This document shows, one piece after another, positions 18,519 to 29,472 of a DNA stretch of 64,000 bases (its first letter is position 1; the number at the start of each line of letters is the position of its first letter). A model generated the notes under the pieces. It did no database searches. It was not told the origin of the DNA and was given only the letters and a program-made list of their open reading frames with translations. The position numbers and the translations under genes are program-made. The DNA is taken from the NCBI GenBank assembly GCA_016716365.1, contig JADJWM010000017.1, forward strand, positions 310,001-374,000, in the 5' to 3' direction. This DNA comes from Chloracidobacterium sp. (GTDB lineage: Bacteria > Acidobacteriota > Blastocatellia > Pyrinomonadales > Pyrinomonadaceae).

Positions 18519-18574
18519 AAGTCTTAACCTTGGTTGTTTACAGCATTAATCCAGCAAACTCGGCGTCTTTGCTT

Positions 18575-19789
18575 TTAACTTCTAGTCTGGCCGTTGCCGT
18601 ACACGAACCACTTATTTGTAAGCAGGTGTTCAACGCCGAGCGGCCCGCGAAAATGGAGCTTCTGCGTCGAGATCGCGATCTCGGCCCCGAGGCCGAACTC
18701 GCCGCCGTCGGTGAATCGCGTCGAAGCGTTATGGTAAACGGCTGCAGAGTCCACCTCTCGCATAAACTTTTCGGCCGCAGCGTCGTTGGCGGTCACGATC
18801 GCGGCTGAATGGCCCCCGGAATATTTATTGATCGTCGCGATGGCATCGGACAGATCCTCGACAACGCCGAGCACGATCTTCGCTGATAGAAATTCTTCGT
18901 ACCAGACCGATTCGTCCACGATAGCCTTGATCGACGGGTCGGCCGCACACGCTGTCTCGTCGCCAAAGACCTCGATCCCCATCTCTTGAAAACAGCGTGC
19001 GAGCTTTTGGATCTCCGACGGGAGATCCTGAAGACCGTGATGCAGGAGGACCTTGTCGAGAGCGTTGCACACGCTTAATCTCGACTTGCCGTCGAGGGCG
19101 ATCTTCATCGCCATTTCAGTGTCGGCCTCAGCATCGACGAAAAGAAAATTGTTTCCGCGGCCGCTGACAAGGACCGGGGCCGTCGAATTCTTAACCGCAA
19201 ATTCGATCAAAGCCTCGCCGCCGCGTGGAATTACAAGATCGAATTTCTCTCTTTTCCCTTCGATCAGCTGTCGGGTCTCTTCCCTAGAGATGTCCAGGTA
19301 TCTTACGCGATCGGCTTCCCATCCGCTTTCGACAAGCGCCTTGTGCCACAGTTCTGTGAGCAGCAGGTTCGTATTGCGGGCCTCTTTGCCGCCCTTCAGG
19401 AGTATTCGATTCCCCGCCTTCAGTGCGATGCTCGCCGCCTCAATGCAGACGTCCGGCCGGGCCTCGAAAATGATCAGGATGCTGCCGAACGGGACCCGCC
19501 GGTTCTCGATCCGCAGCCCGTCGGGACGCGCATATCCGTAGATGACCTCGCCCTCGCGGCTTTCCTGGGCGATCACGGCGTCAAGGGCGGCGATCATTTT
19601 GTCCACCTTTGATCCGTCGACCTTTAGCCGGTCGAAGATCACGTCGTCCGCCGGACAGGCGTCGAGGTCGATGCGATTCGCTGCCTGGATCTCGTCGCGG
19701 TTTTCCGAAAGAAGACCGGTCAGCTTTGCCAGGACCGCGTTGACCGGAGGGTCCTCCTCGGGCCGGAGTTTGCTATCATCAATTGCCAT
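18575..19789 (-). CDS. proA: Glutamate-5-semialdehyde dehydrogenase (gamma-glutamyl phosphate reductase)
   Basis: Reduces glutamyl 5-phosphate to the semialdehyde with NADPH, the second step of proline synthesis. The 404 residues (from ATG 19789) show the ALDH-like fold with PFGSILIIFEARPDV, LKGGKEARNTN, DLVIPRGGEALI and the active-site region SRLSVCNALDKVL, where the Cys is the expected nucleophile. The C-terminal GLGAEIAISTQKLHFRGPLG is the ProA signature. A TTG at 19825 would extend it by 12 residues; neither start has a strong ribosome site. It precedes proB on the same strand, the reverse of the usual proB-proA order, and is divergent from the secreted phosphatase gene 63 nt away. Confidence 0.95.
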   Translation of the reverse strand: MAIDDSKLRPEEDPPVNAVLAKLTGLLSENRDEIQAANRIDLDACPADDVIFDRLKVDGSKVDKMIAALDAVIAQESREGEVIYGYARPDGLRIENRRVPFGSILIIFEARPDVCIEAASIALKAGNRILLKGGKEARNTNLLLTELWHKALVESGWEADRVRYLDISREETRQLIEGKREKFDLVIPRGGEALIEFAVKNSTAPVLVSGRGNNFLFVDAEADTEMAMKIALDGKSRLSVCNALDKVLLHHGLQDLPSEIQKLARCFQEMGIEVFGDETACAADPSIKAIVDESVWYEEFLSAKIVLGVVEDLSDAIATINKYSGGHSAAIVTANDAAAEKFMREVDSAAVYHNASTRFTDGGEFGLGAEIAISTQKLHFRGPLGVEHLLTNKWFVYGNGQTRS

Positions 19790-19852
19790 GCGAGTTTTGG
19801 CCGGTATCGAACGATGAAACCCCAAATAGCCGGCCTGCGTTAAATTGTCCTT

Positions 19853-20356
19853 ATGAAGACTCTAGCCTCCTTTCTAATCGGATTATCAATAATTGCCGCT
19901 GCCTCCGTCAATTTGGCCGCCCAGGACCGCGAGAAGACCCTGATCCTGGTCCGGCATGCGGAAAAGGTAGACGACAGTGCGGATCCCGAATTGTCCGCTG
20001 CCGGACGCGAACGCGCCGCGCGTCTGGTAAAAACGGCCGGCAAGTATAAGCCCGGCGCATTCTACTCGACAAACTTCAAGCGTACCCGCGACACGATCGC
20101 CCCGCTCGCCCAAAAGCGGAAAAAGGAAGTGCAAACGTATGATCCCCGCAAACCGCAGGAATTGATCGACAATATAATGAACAGCAGAACGAAGAGGTTC
20201 CTGATCGCGGGCCACTCAAACACCGTGCCCGCACTTGCCAATTTGATCACGAAAAAAGAGCTGTTTAAGAACCTTTTAGACACGGAATATTCGGTGATCT
20301 GGGTGATCAAGATGAAACGCGGCAAGGTGGTGAAATTCGAGATACTTGAGTATTGA
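19853..20356 (+). CDS. Secreted histidine phosphatase (phosphoglycerate-mutase-like)
   Basis: A 167-residue exported protein of the histidine phosphatase superfamily (SixA-like size). A signal peptide covers residues 1-23 (SFLIGLSIIAAASVNLAAQ). The catalytic RHAEK motif with nucleophile His35 is present, as is the second histidine motif GHSNTVP near residue 120 and the FYSTNFKRTRDT segment that usually contributes the phosphate-binding arginine. Probably periplasmic. Substrate is unknown; the family ranges from phosphohistidine proteins to small phosphate esters. Confidence 0.9.
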   Translation: MKTLASFLIGLSIIAAASVNLAAQDREKTLILVRHAEKVDDSADPELSAAGRERAARLVKTAGKYKPGAFYSTNFKRTRDTIAPLAQKRKKEVQTYDPRKPQELIDNIMNSRTKRFLIAGHSNTVPALANLITKKELFKNLLDTEYSVIWVIKMKRGKVVKFEILEY

Positions 20357-20449
20357 TCCACAACTCGGCCTTTCATTCCGGACCTAAACTCGTTTTGATA
20401 TGATGTTTTCGGTTTTGATCCTTAAGTACTAGCCAGTTTAGGAGGTGCG

Positions 20450-21589
20450 ATGAGAAAAAGCCTTGCCGGAACATTGGCGTTGATCGCCGGATGCGTCACC
20501 CTTGTCCTGTGCAGTGACGCATGGGGCCAGACTGCGGCTCCCGCGGCACCGCAAGCAGCGGCGCCGGGCGTTTTCTGGTCTGAGCTGGAGAAATTGTGCG
20601 GCAGATCGTTCGGCGGAACGGTCACGGCCGCGCCGGCAAATGACACGACGTTCAGGGGCAAGGCCCTTGTTATGCACGTTCGATCGTGCGAGACGGACCG
20701 CATCAGGATCCCGTTCATGGTCGGCGACAACCGCTCCAGGACCTGGATATTTACACGAAAGAACGGCCGCATCGAGCTGCGTCACGACCATCGTCACGAA
20801 GACGGAAGGCCGGATACGGTTACGATGTACGGCGGATCGACGACCAGCATCGGGTCGCCGACCCGGCAGATGTTTCCCGCCGACCAGGAAACCGTCGAAA
20901 GGATACCGCGAGCGGGTACCAATGTTTGGTGGGTGGATCTTGTCCCGGGCGAGCATTACACATACAGCGTCCGCCGGGTCGAGTCCGACCAGCAGATCAG
21001 CGTAAGATTCGATCTTACAAAAGAGATGGAAGCCCCGCCGCCGCCGTGGGGCTGGGTCGATTCGGGCATCGAAACTTTCTGGAAGGAGCTTAGCAAGTTG
21101 TGCGGGAAAGCGTTCGCCGGCGTGGTCGAGGCGGACACGTCAAACAGCCCCGATTTTGCGGGTAAGCCCCTCGTAATGCATGTCCGCTCGTGCGAAGAAA
21201 ACCGTATCCGCATCCCGTTTTTTGTGGGCGATGACCGCTCGCGTACGTGGGTCTTGACACGGAAGGGCGACCGGCTTCAGCTCAAGCACGACCACCGCCA
21301 CAAGGACGGCACTCCGGACCGGGTGACGATGTACGGAGGCTGGTCGAACAATTCCGGCGAGGCGATCAGGCAGTTCTTTCCTGCCGATCAGGAAACGGTT
21401 TTCGTGGTCGATCCGCCCACCGGCGACGCCCCGACCGCAGCGGCCAATATCTGGTGGATCGAATTGGTTGGCGGGAGCCATTATTCCTACAACCTTAGAC
21501 GCCTGGGACGCGGACGGTTGTTCACGGTGAAGTTCGACCTTAAGAAGGAAGTTGCGGCCCCGCCGGCCCCCTGGGGATGGAAGGACTAG
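20450..21589 (+). CDS. Secreted protein with tandem-duplicated domain, unknown function
   Basis: A 379-residue exported protein (signal peptide about 1-26, ending SDAWGQ) made of two copies of a domain of about 165 residues (about 40-202 and 206-377). The copies share FWxELxKLCG, KxLVMHVRSC, RIRIPFxVGDxRSRTW, a charged HDHRHxDGxPDxVTMYGG motif, FPADQETV, a WW pair and a terminal APPxPWGW. The two invariant Cys per copy (LCG and RSC) may form a disulfide. The His/Asp-rich HDHRH motif hints at metal binding but no enzyme family is recognised. The start is supported by AGGAGGTGCG before the ATG. Likely periplasmic or secreted. Confidence 0.85.
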   Translation: MRKSLAGTLALIAGCVTLVLCSDAWGQTAAPAAPQAAAPGVFWSELEKLCGRSFGGTVTAAPANDTTFRGKALVMHVRSCETDRIRIPFMVGDNRSRTWIFTRKNGRIELRHDHRHEDGRPDTVTMYGGSTTSIGSPTRQMFPADQETVERIPRAGTNVWWVDLVPGEHYTYSVRRVESDQQISVRFDLTKEMEAPPPPWGWVDSGIETFWKELSKLCGKAFAGVVEADTSNSPDFAGKPLVMHVRSCEENRIRIPFFVGDDRSRTWVLTRKGDRLQLKHDHRHKDGTPDRVTMYGGWSNNSGEAIRQFFPADQETVFVVDPPTGDAPTAAANIWWIELVGGSHYSYNLRRLGRGRLFTVKFDLKKEVAAPPAPWGWKD

Positions 21590-21608
21590 ATCCCGGCGTT
21601 TTGCTAGT

Positions 21609-21998
21609 ATGAGCGTTCAGCTGAATCACACGATCGCGTGGTGCAGTGACAAGGCCCGGTCGGCGAATTTTTTGGCCGATGTGCTTGGGATCGCCGGCCC
21701 GCGGCCCTTCATGCATTTTCTGGTCGTGGACCTCGAGAACCACGTTTCCATCGATTACTTCGAGACGAATGAGCCGATCGCGATCCAGCACTTCGCCTTC
21801 CTCGTCGATGAAGACAAATTCGATTCGGCGTTCGGCCGGATAAAAGACCTCGGGCTTGATTTTTGGGCCGATCCGGCACGCACCAAGCCGTGCGAGATCA
21901 ATCGACACGACGGAGGCCGCGGCGTGTATTTCAAGGACCCCGACGGCCATTTACTGGAACTGATCACCCGCCCCTACGGTTATTCTGAAGATGAATGA
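21609..21998 (+). CDS. VOC-family (glyoxalase/bleomycin-resistance fold) protein
   Basis: A 129-residue single-module vicinal oxygen chelate protein, starting MSVQLNHTIAWCSDK. The family pattern is visible: LNHTIAW strand, SANFLADVLGI helix, QHFAFLVDED strand with His, and the C-terminal GGRGVYFKDPDGHLLELITRP hallmark containing the metal-ligand Glu. The substrate is unknown; the family covers dioxygenases, glyoxalases and resistance proteins. A longer frame begins at 21552, but it overlaps the preceding gene and adds no family sequence. Overlaps the next gene by 8 nt, suggesting coupled translation. Confidence 0.88.
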   Translation: MSVQLNHTIAWCSDKARSANFLADVLGIAGPRPFMHFLVVDLENHVSIDYFETNEPIAIQHFAFLVDEDKFDSAFGRIKDLGLDFWADPARTKPCEINRHDGGRGVYFKDPDGHLLELITRPYGYSEDE

Positions 21999-22404
21999 CG
22001 CCACTGTCGAAGCTGAATTACTTGAGTTAGGGGCTGCGTGGGCCGATGCAATGGTCTCGAACGATGCCGGCCGCATCGGCAGCTTTATGGCCGACGAGTG
22101 GGTGATGGTGTCGGAACGCGGGATTTCGGACAAAAAGCACTTTCTTGGCTTCGTTCGGTCGGGTGAATTGACGCACAGCTCGTTTGAAATGGTCGGTGAA
22201 GCCCGGATCAAGTGTTACGGCGATACGGCGCTGCTCTCCGCACGCGTAGTCAACACGGCCCACTTCGGCGGCGAAACTTTCAATGCCGACGAATGGACGA
22301 CCGATGTTTTTGTAAAGCACGACGGGAAATGGCTGTGCGTGCTTAGCCAGATCACATCTGCGGCAGCGATTCCCGGTTCAAATGGAAAAGGGGAAGGAAC
22401 TTAG
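21991..22404 (+). CDS. SnoaL/DUF4440-like NTF2-fold protein
   Basis: A 137-residue small protein with the cone-shaped NTF2-like fold pattern: ELLELGAAWADAMVSNDAGRI helix, FMADEWVMVSERG, a central ARIKCYGDTALLSARVV strand and a C-terminal WTTDVFVKHDGKWLCVLSQ hairpin that is typical of DUF4440/SnoaL-like proteins. No catalytic residue set can be assigned. It starts inside the end of the VOC gene (8-nt overlap), so the two may act together. It converges on the VPS10-domain gene. Confidence 0.85.
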   Translation: MNDATVEAELLELGAAWADAMVSNDAGRIGSFMADEWVMVSERGISDKKHFLGFVRSGELTHSSFEMVGEARIKCYGDTALLSARVVNTAHFGGETFNADEWTTDVFVKHDGKWLCVLSQITSAAAIPGSNGKGEGT

Positions 22405-22413
22405 CTCCTTCCC
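22391..22413. terminator. Hairpin between convergent genes
   Basis: GGGAAGGA (22391-22398) and TCCTTCCC (22406-22413) form an 8-bp stem with a 7-nt loop that contains the stop of the NTF2-like gene. The T-tracts on either side are weak, so its efficiency is uncertain. Confidence 0.4.
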
Positions 22414-22440
22414 ATTCCGTCTTTCAACTCTGCACAATAT

Positions 22441-25611
<3,171 letters not shown>

Positions 25612-25702
25612 AATTAATCCTGAACTAGACTGCTGATTTTGTTGGGATCGACAACAATCTAATCGAACCGGACGGCGAAGACAAGCTCAAAAGTTGAAAA
25701 CG

Positions 25703-25733
25703 AAAAATGCGGAACGGCATCGGCCGTTCCGCA
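25703..25733 (-). terminator. Rho-independent terminator after the VWFA operon
   Basis: An 11-bp stem (25708-25718 with 25723-25733) and a 4-nt loop. Read on the minus strand it is followed by TTTTTCG, placing it right after the stop of the 25756-26835 gene. Confidence 0.8.
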
Positions 25734-25755
25734 CATTTAAGGTTCCCAATAGGGC

Positions 25756-26835
25756 TTACTTTCCGGACTTAGCGAAGTAGCCCTGCCGATGGGTCAGTTT
25801 TATCTTCTGTTTTTGAAGATCCTGATTTACGAGTTCGATCTCGATCCTGCGGTAGGTTCCGTCCTTGGATGTGTTCGTCGGTTCGTAAGCGAGCAGGTAT
25901 TGCGATCGCATCTCTTCCTGGATCTGCTTAAAAGCTTCGCGGAGCTGCCGTTCATCGCGAGGGAAAAACGCCCTGCCGCCCGTCTGTTCGGAGATCTTGT
26001 TCAAGCTGCCCTTGTTAACACCGCCGTAATAATCGTCGCCGATCCCTATTGCGTAGATCACGGCCTCGGACCTCAGGGCCGCATCGACCGCCTCTTCCAG
26101 CTTCTTGCTCCCGGATGTATTGACGCCGTCCGTAAGCAGGATGATGGCCCGCCTGGTGCTTTCCGGTGCAGGGCCGAGCACCTCGACCGACGTGACCCAA
26201 ACGGCATCCCATATCGCGGTCGATCCGGTAAGTGCCTGGTTCCGGCCCGAGATCGGCGGAGTGCCGGGGGCGACAACACCTCCGCCGATGTAGCCGGACG
26301 GAGCGGTGAATTTTACACGATCGATCGCACGGCGAAGACGCGTCAGGTTGTTCGTCATTCCCTGTTCAAGCGTCGATTCTCCGGTGAATGAAATGACCGC
26401 GACCTCGTCTTTTGCGGGCCGCACAACGGATTCGAGGAAGGCGATCGCCGCCGACTTTTCTTCCGGAAGCGTCCGCTGCTGGGAGACACTTGTATCGATC
26501 AGGATCGAGAGGCTGAGCGGAAGGTCGACTTGCTTTGAAAAGGCGGTGATCTCTTGTGCCTGGCCGTTCTCAAGGACGCGAATGTCTTCAGGTTTCAGGG
26601 TAAGCAGCAGCCTGCGTTCCCTGTCCTGGGCCGTAAAAAGTACATTCACGGCCTCGGTATCGACCTTTATGACGCCCTCTTCCTCCTCGATCGGCGGCGT
26701 AGGTGTCGCAACGACGCCGGTGGAGCCGCGAGCATCGATGCCGGGCCGTGCCTCCGAGCTGCCGGCAACAAAGAGGCTCAGGACGGCCGAAGCCATCACA
26801 AAAGCGGATACGAACAAACTTCTTAGCAAAAACAT
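25756..26835 (-). CDS. Exported VWFA-domain protein (Acidobacterial type)
   Basis: A 359-residue protein with a signal peptide (LFVSAFVMASAVLSLFVAG) followed by a short Pro/Glu linker. The segment VNVLFTAQDRERRLLLTLKPEDIRVLENG precedes the von Willebrand A domain (about residues 105-300), a layout described as the VWFA-related Acidobacterial domain. The MIDAS metal site is recognisable: DTSVS near the domain start, a following Thr loop, and LLTDGVNTSG. The C-terminus EMRSQYLLAYEP is shared with its neighbour. Probably periplasmic and adhesive or scaffolding. GAGGAACTAG precedes the ATG. It lies 32 nt after a paralogue, forming a two-gene operon with a clear terminator behind it. Confidence 0.9.
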   Translation of the reverse strand: MFLLRSLFVSAFVMASAVLSLFVAGSSEARPGIDARGSTGVVATPTPPIEEEEGVIKVDTEAVNVLFTAQDRERRLLLTLKPEDIRVLENGQAQEITAFSKQVDLPLSLSILIDTSVSQQRTLPEEKSAAIAFLESVVRPAKDEVAVISFTGESTLEQGMTNNLTRLRRAIDRVKFTAPSGYIGGGVVAPGTPPISGRNQALTGSTAIWDAVWVTSVEVLGPAPESTRRAIILLTDGVNTSGSKKLEEAVDAALRSEAVIYAIGIGDDYYGGVNKGSLNKISEQTGGRAFFPRDERQLREAFKQIQEEMRSQYLLAYEPTNTSKDGTYRRIEIELVNQDLQKQKIKLTHRQGYFAKSGK

Positions 26836-26867
26836 CTAGTTCCTCGTCGGCCCTTTTGGCCGAGCGT

Positions 26868-27851
26868 TCATCGCAAGGTGTCGCGGATCGCACGATAGCT
26901 GTCCTTCGTGCGAATCCTGTATTTCGAGGTCTTTTCCCGGTCTGTGAATCGAACCTCGATCTTGCGTTCCCGGCCGTCATAATTCTGATTTGCGGGCCGG
27001 TAAGTGATTATGTATTGAGAGCGTAACTCCTCGGAGATCCTGCGGAAGGCACGCTCAAGAGCGAGCATGTCGCCGGTAAAGAAGGCCTCGCCGCCGGTCC
27101 GCTCGCACAACTGGGTCAGATATTTATCGCCGCGGTCCTTGACAGTTCCGGCCTCGACGCCCGGAACACTGCCGAGAAATCCGGCCTTTGTCGAAATGCC
27201 GAAGATCGTCGTTTCGGTCCTTTGCGCGATATCGATCGCATCGTTCAGGTCCGCCCGGCTGAACGTGTCATCACCATCGGTGATCAGAACGATGACCCGT
27301 CTTCCAGGGACGTTTCTCAGCTTTTCATCGGCGAACTGCCATATCGCGTCGTAGAGAGACGTTTGCGAACCGGGCTTCTTAACCTTATCAACCGCCGTTT
27401 GGAGAAGGTCGAGCTTGTCTGTAAAGTCCTGGCGAAGGGCGACCTCGTGGTCGAATGTCATGAAAGCGGCCTTGTCCTTTCTGAGCCGGGTTACCGAATG
27501 GATAAAATTGATGGCCGCCTCTTTGGAGAAACCGAGCTTGCCCGCCGTTGACGGCGAAGTGTCCATTAGAACGCCCACAAACACCGGTGGATTCGTCGAT
27601 TCGTCGGTAAATGATGTGATCTCCTGCAGGACCCCGTCTTCAAAGACCTGAAAATCGCCTTGCTTCAGGCCGTTCACAAGGTCTTTCTTTTCCAGCACCG
27701 TTACCGGCAGCCGGACCTCGAACGTCTTTACCTGGCCCTGATTGTCGGTTTCCGGCGGAGTCGGAACAGGATTCTGGCCGCTAGCTTCCGTCGAACCGAG
27801 AATGATCGCAGCGGCAAATAAGAAAATCGCTGTTCGTATGGTACTTTTCAT
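26868..27851 (-). CDS. Exported VWFA-domain protein, paralogue
   Basis: A 327-residue exported protein starting MKSTIRTAIFLFAAAIILGS; a frame to 27923 adds unlikely basic residues before this signal peptide. After the linker, VRLPVTVLEKKDLVNGLKQG and DFQVFEDGVLQEITSF lead into a von Willebrand A domain with MIDAS residues DTSPS and ITDGDDT. The end SEELRSQYIITYRPANQNYDGR matches the paralogue at 25756-26835, with which it forms an operon. The spacing of 32 nt and the same domain layout suggest duplication. Function unknown; VWFA domains bind proteins through a bound metal ion. Confidence 0.9.
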   Translation of the reverse strand: MKSTIRTAIFLFAAAIILGSTEASGQNPVPTPPETDNQGQVKTFEVRLPVTVLEKKDLVNGLKQGDFQVFEDGVLQEITSFTDESTNPPVFVGVLMDTSPSTAGKLGFSKEAAINFIHSVTRLRKDKAAFMTFDHEVALRQDFTDKLDLLQTAVDKVKKPGSQTSLYDAIWQFADEKLRNVPGRRVIVLITDGDDTFSRADLNDAIDIAQRTETTIFGISTKAGFLGSVPGVEAGTVKDRGDKYLTQLCERTGGEAFFTGDMLALERAFRRISEELRSQYIITYRPANQNYDGRERKIEVRFTDREKTSKYRIRTKDSYRAIRDTLR

Positions 27852-28056
27852 AAAGTCGTAACGAATTTTAGCAAGGAAAAGGCAAGTTTTTCGATGCTTG
27901 CGATGGCGGTGATGTTGCCCCAAACGGTGCTGAATTAGTATAGCAATCGGGGAGTGGATCGCCTAGATCTTGCAGATCCTTGCTTGGTTTGGCCGCTTGA
28001 GGGGATAAGCATGCGACTTCACGGCGTAGGGATCAAGTTGACCGGCCGATCGATCG

Positions 28057-29472
28057 ATGAATAAGAACATTTTCAGGGAGTACGATATTCGCGGCGTGGT
28101 CGGCCCGCAGCTCAATGACGAGACGGTAGCGGTACTCGGCTTTGCGATCGGCGAATTCTTTCGCCGAAACGGCGCCCGCCGTGTCTCGGTCGGCTACGAC
28201 GCGCGCGAGAGCTCGCCCCGGTTTTGCCGGCTGCTTACCGAAGCGTTCAACCGATGCGGACTGGATGTCGTTCTGATCGGACGGGTGCCGACGCCGGTCC
28301 TTTACCACACTGTTTTCACCAAAGGCCTCGACGGCGGCGTGATGATAACCGGATCGCATAACCCGCCCGACCACAACGGTTTCAAGATCCTCCTCGGCAA
28401 AGACGCCCTTTTCGGTTCGCAAATACAAGAAATAAGAGAGATCGCCTTTTCCGAAGATCGAGCGGACGCAACCGGGCTTAGCAATGGCAAAGGAGCAACT
28501 TCCGAGCTTGATGTTCTCGATGATTACTGTTCCGACATTTTCTCACGGATCTCATTCGGCCCTCGCCGGATCAAAGCCGTGATCGATGCCGGCAACGGAA
28601 TGGGCGGCGTTACGGCCGTGCCTATATTTGAGAAGCTCGGCGTCGAGATGGTGAAGCTCTTCATCGAGCCGGATCCCGATTTTCCGAATCATCATCCCGA
28701 TCCTACTGTCGAGGAAAATCTTGAAGATCTGATCGAGGCTGTGAAGACCAGCAACGCTGATATCGGCATCGCGTTCGACGGCGATGGCGACCGGATCGGC
28801 GTTGTCGACGAAAACGGCCGCATTATTTGGGGCGACGAATTGATGATATTGCTTTCGCGTTCCGTGCTGGCCGAACGTCCCGGAGCGACGATAATAGCTG
28901 AAGTGAAGTGCTCGCAAACGCTCTACGATGACATCGCGGCACACGGCGGCACCGGTATTATGTGGAAGGCGGGCCATTCATTGATCAAGGCCAAGATGAA
29001 GGAAACCGGTGCGGTTCTGGCGGGTGAGATGAGCGGCCATATCTTCTTTGCCGACCGCTTTTACGGATTTGATGACGCGGCCTACGTGGCCGCCCGCGTC
29101 CTCGAGATCCTATCGAAGACCGAAAAGAGATTCTCCGAACTCTTTACCGACATCCCAAAAATTTTCTCTACGCCGGAGCTTCGCGTCGACTGTCCCGACG
29201 GGATCAAGTTCGACGTTGTTAAACGCATCGCCGAGCGTTACTCACAAACCAACGATGTGATCACCATCGACGGCGCCCGGATCGGCTTTGAGCATGGATG
29301 GGGCCTTGTTCGCGCGTCGAATACCCAGGCGATACTTGTGCTGAGATTCGAGGCCGAAAGTGAAGACGATCTTGCAGCGATCCGCAAACGAGTCGAAGCC
29401 AGCGTTGCCGAGACCATCTCCGCGTTTAGGGCCAGCGATCCTGATCAGGGGAAAATGCCCAACTCCATGTAG
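28057..29472 (+). CDS. Phosphomannomutase/phosphoglucomutase
   Basis: Interconverts hexose 6- and 1-phosphates (mannose and/or glucose), feeding sugar-nucleotide synthesis. The 471 residues fit the ManB/AlgC-type alpha-D-phosphohexomutase family. The phosphoserine loop is TGSHNPP with Ser100, the metal loop is DGDGDRIGVVDE, and the sugar-binding loop is GEMSGHIFF. The N-terminus NKNIFREYDIRGVVG is also characteristic. Sugar specificity cannot be settled by sequence alone. The 3' end overlaps the end of the oppositely oriented glutamate dehydrogenase gene by 28 nt. Confidence 0.95.
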   Translation: MNKNIFREYDIRGVVGPQLNDETVAVLGFAIGEFFRRNGARRVSVGYDARESSPRFCRLLTEAFNRCGLDVVLIGRVPTPVLYHTVFTKGLDGGVMITGSHNPPDHNGFKILLGKDALFGSQIQEIREIAFSEDRADATGLSNGKGATSELDVLDDYCSDIFSRISFGPRRIKAVIDAGNGMGGVTAVPIFEKLGVEMVKLFIEPDPDFPNHHPDPTVEENLEDLIEAVKTSNADIGIAFDGDGDRIGVVDENGRIIWGDELMILLSRSVLAERPGATIIAEVKCSQTLYDDIAAHGGTGIMWKAGHSLIKAKMKETGAVLAGEMSGHIFFADRFYGFDDAAYVAARVLEILSKTEKRFSELFTDIPKIFSTPELRVDCPDGIKFDVVKRIAERYSQTNDVITIDGARIGFEHGWGLVRASNTQAILVLRFEAESEDDLAAIRKRVEASVAETISAFRASDPDQGKMPNSM

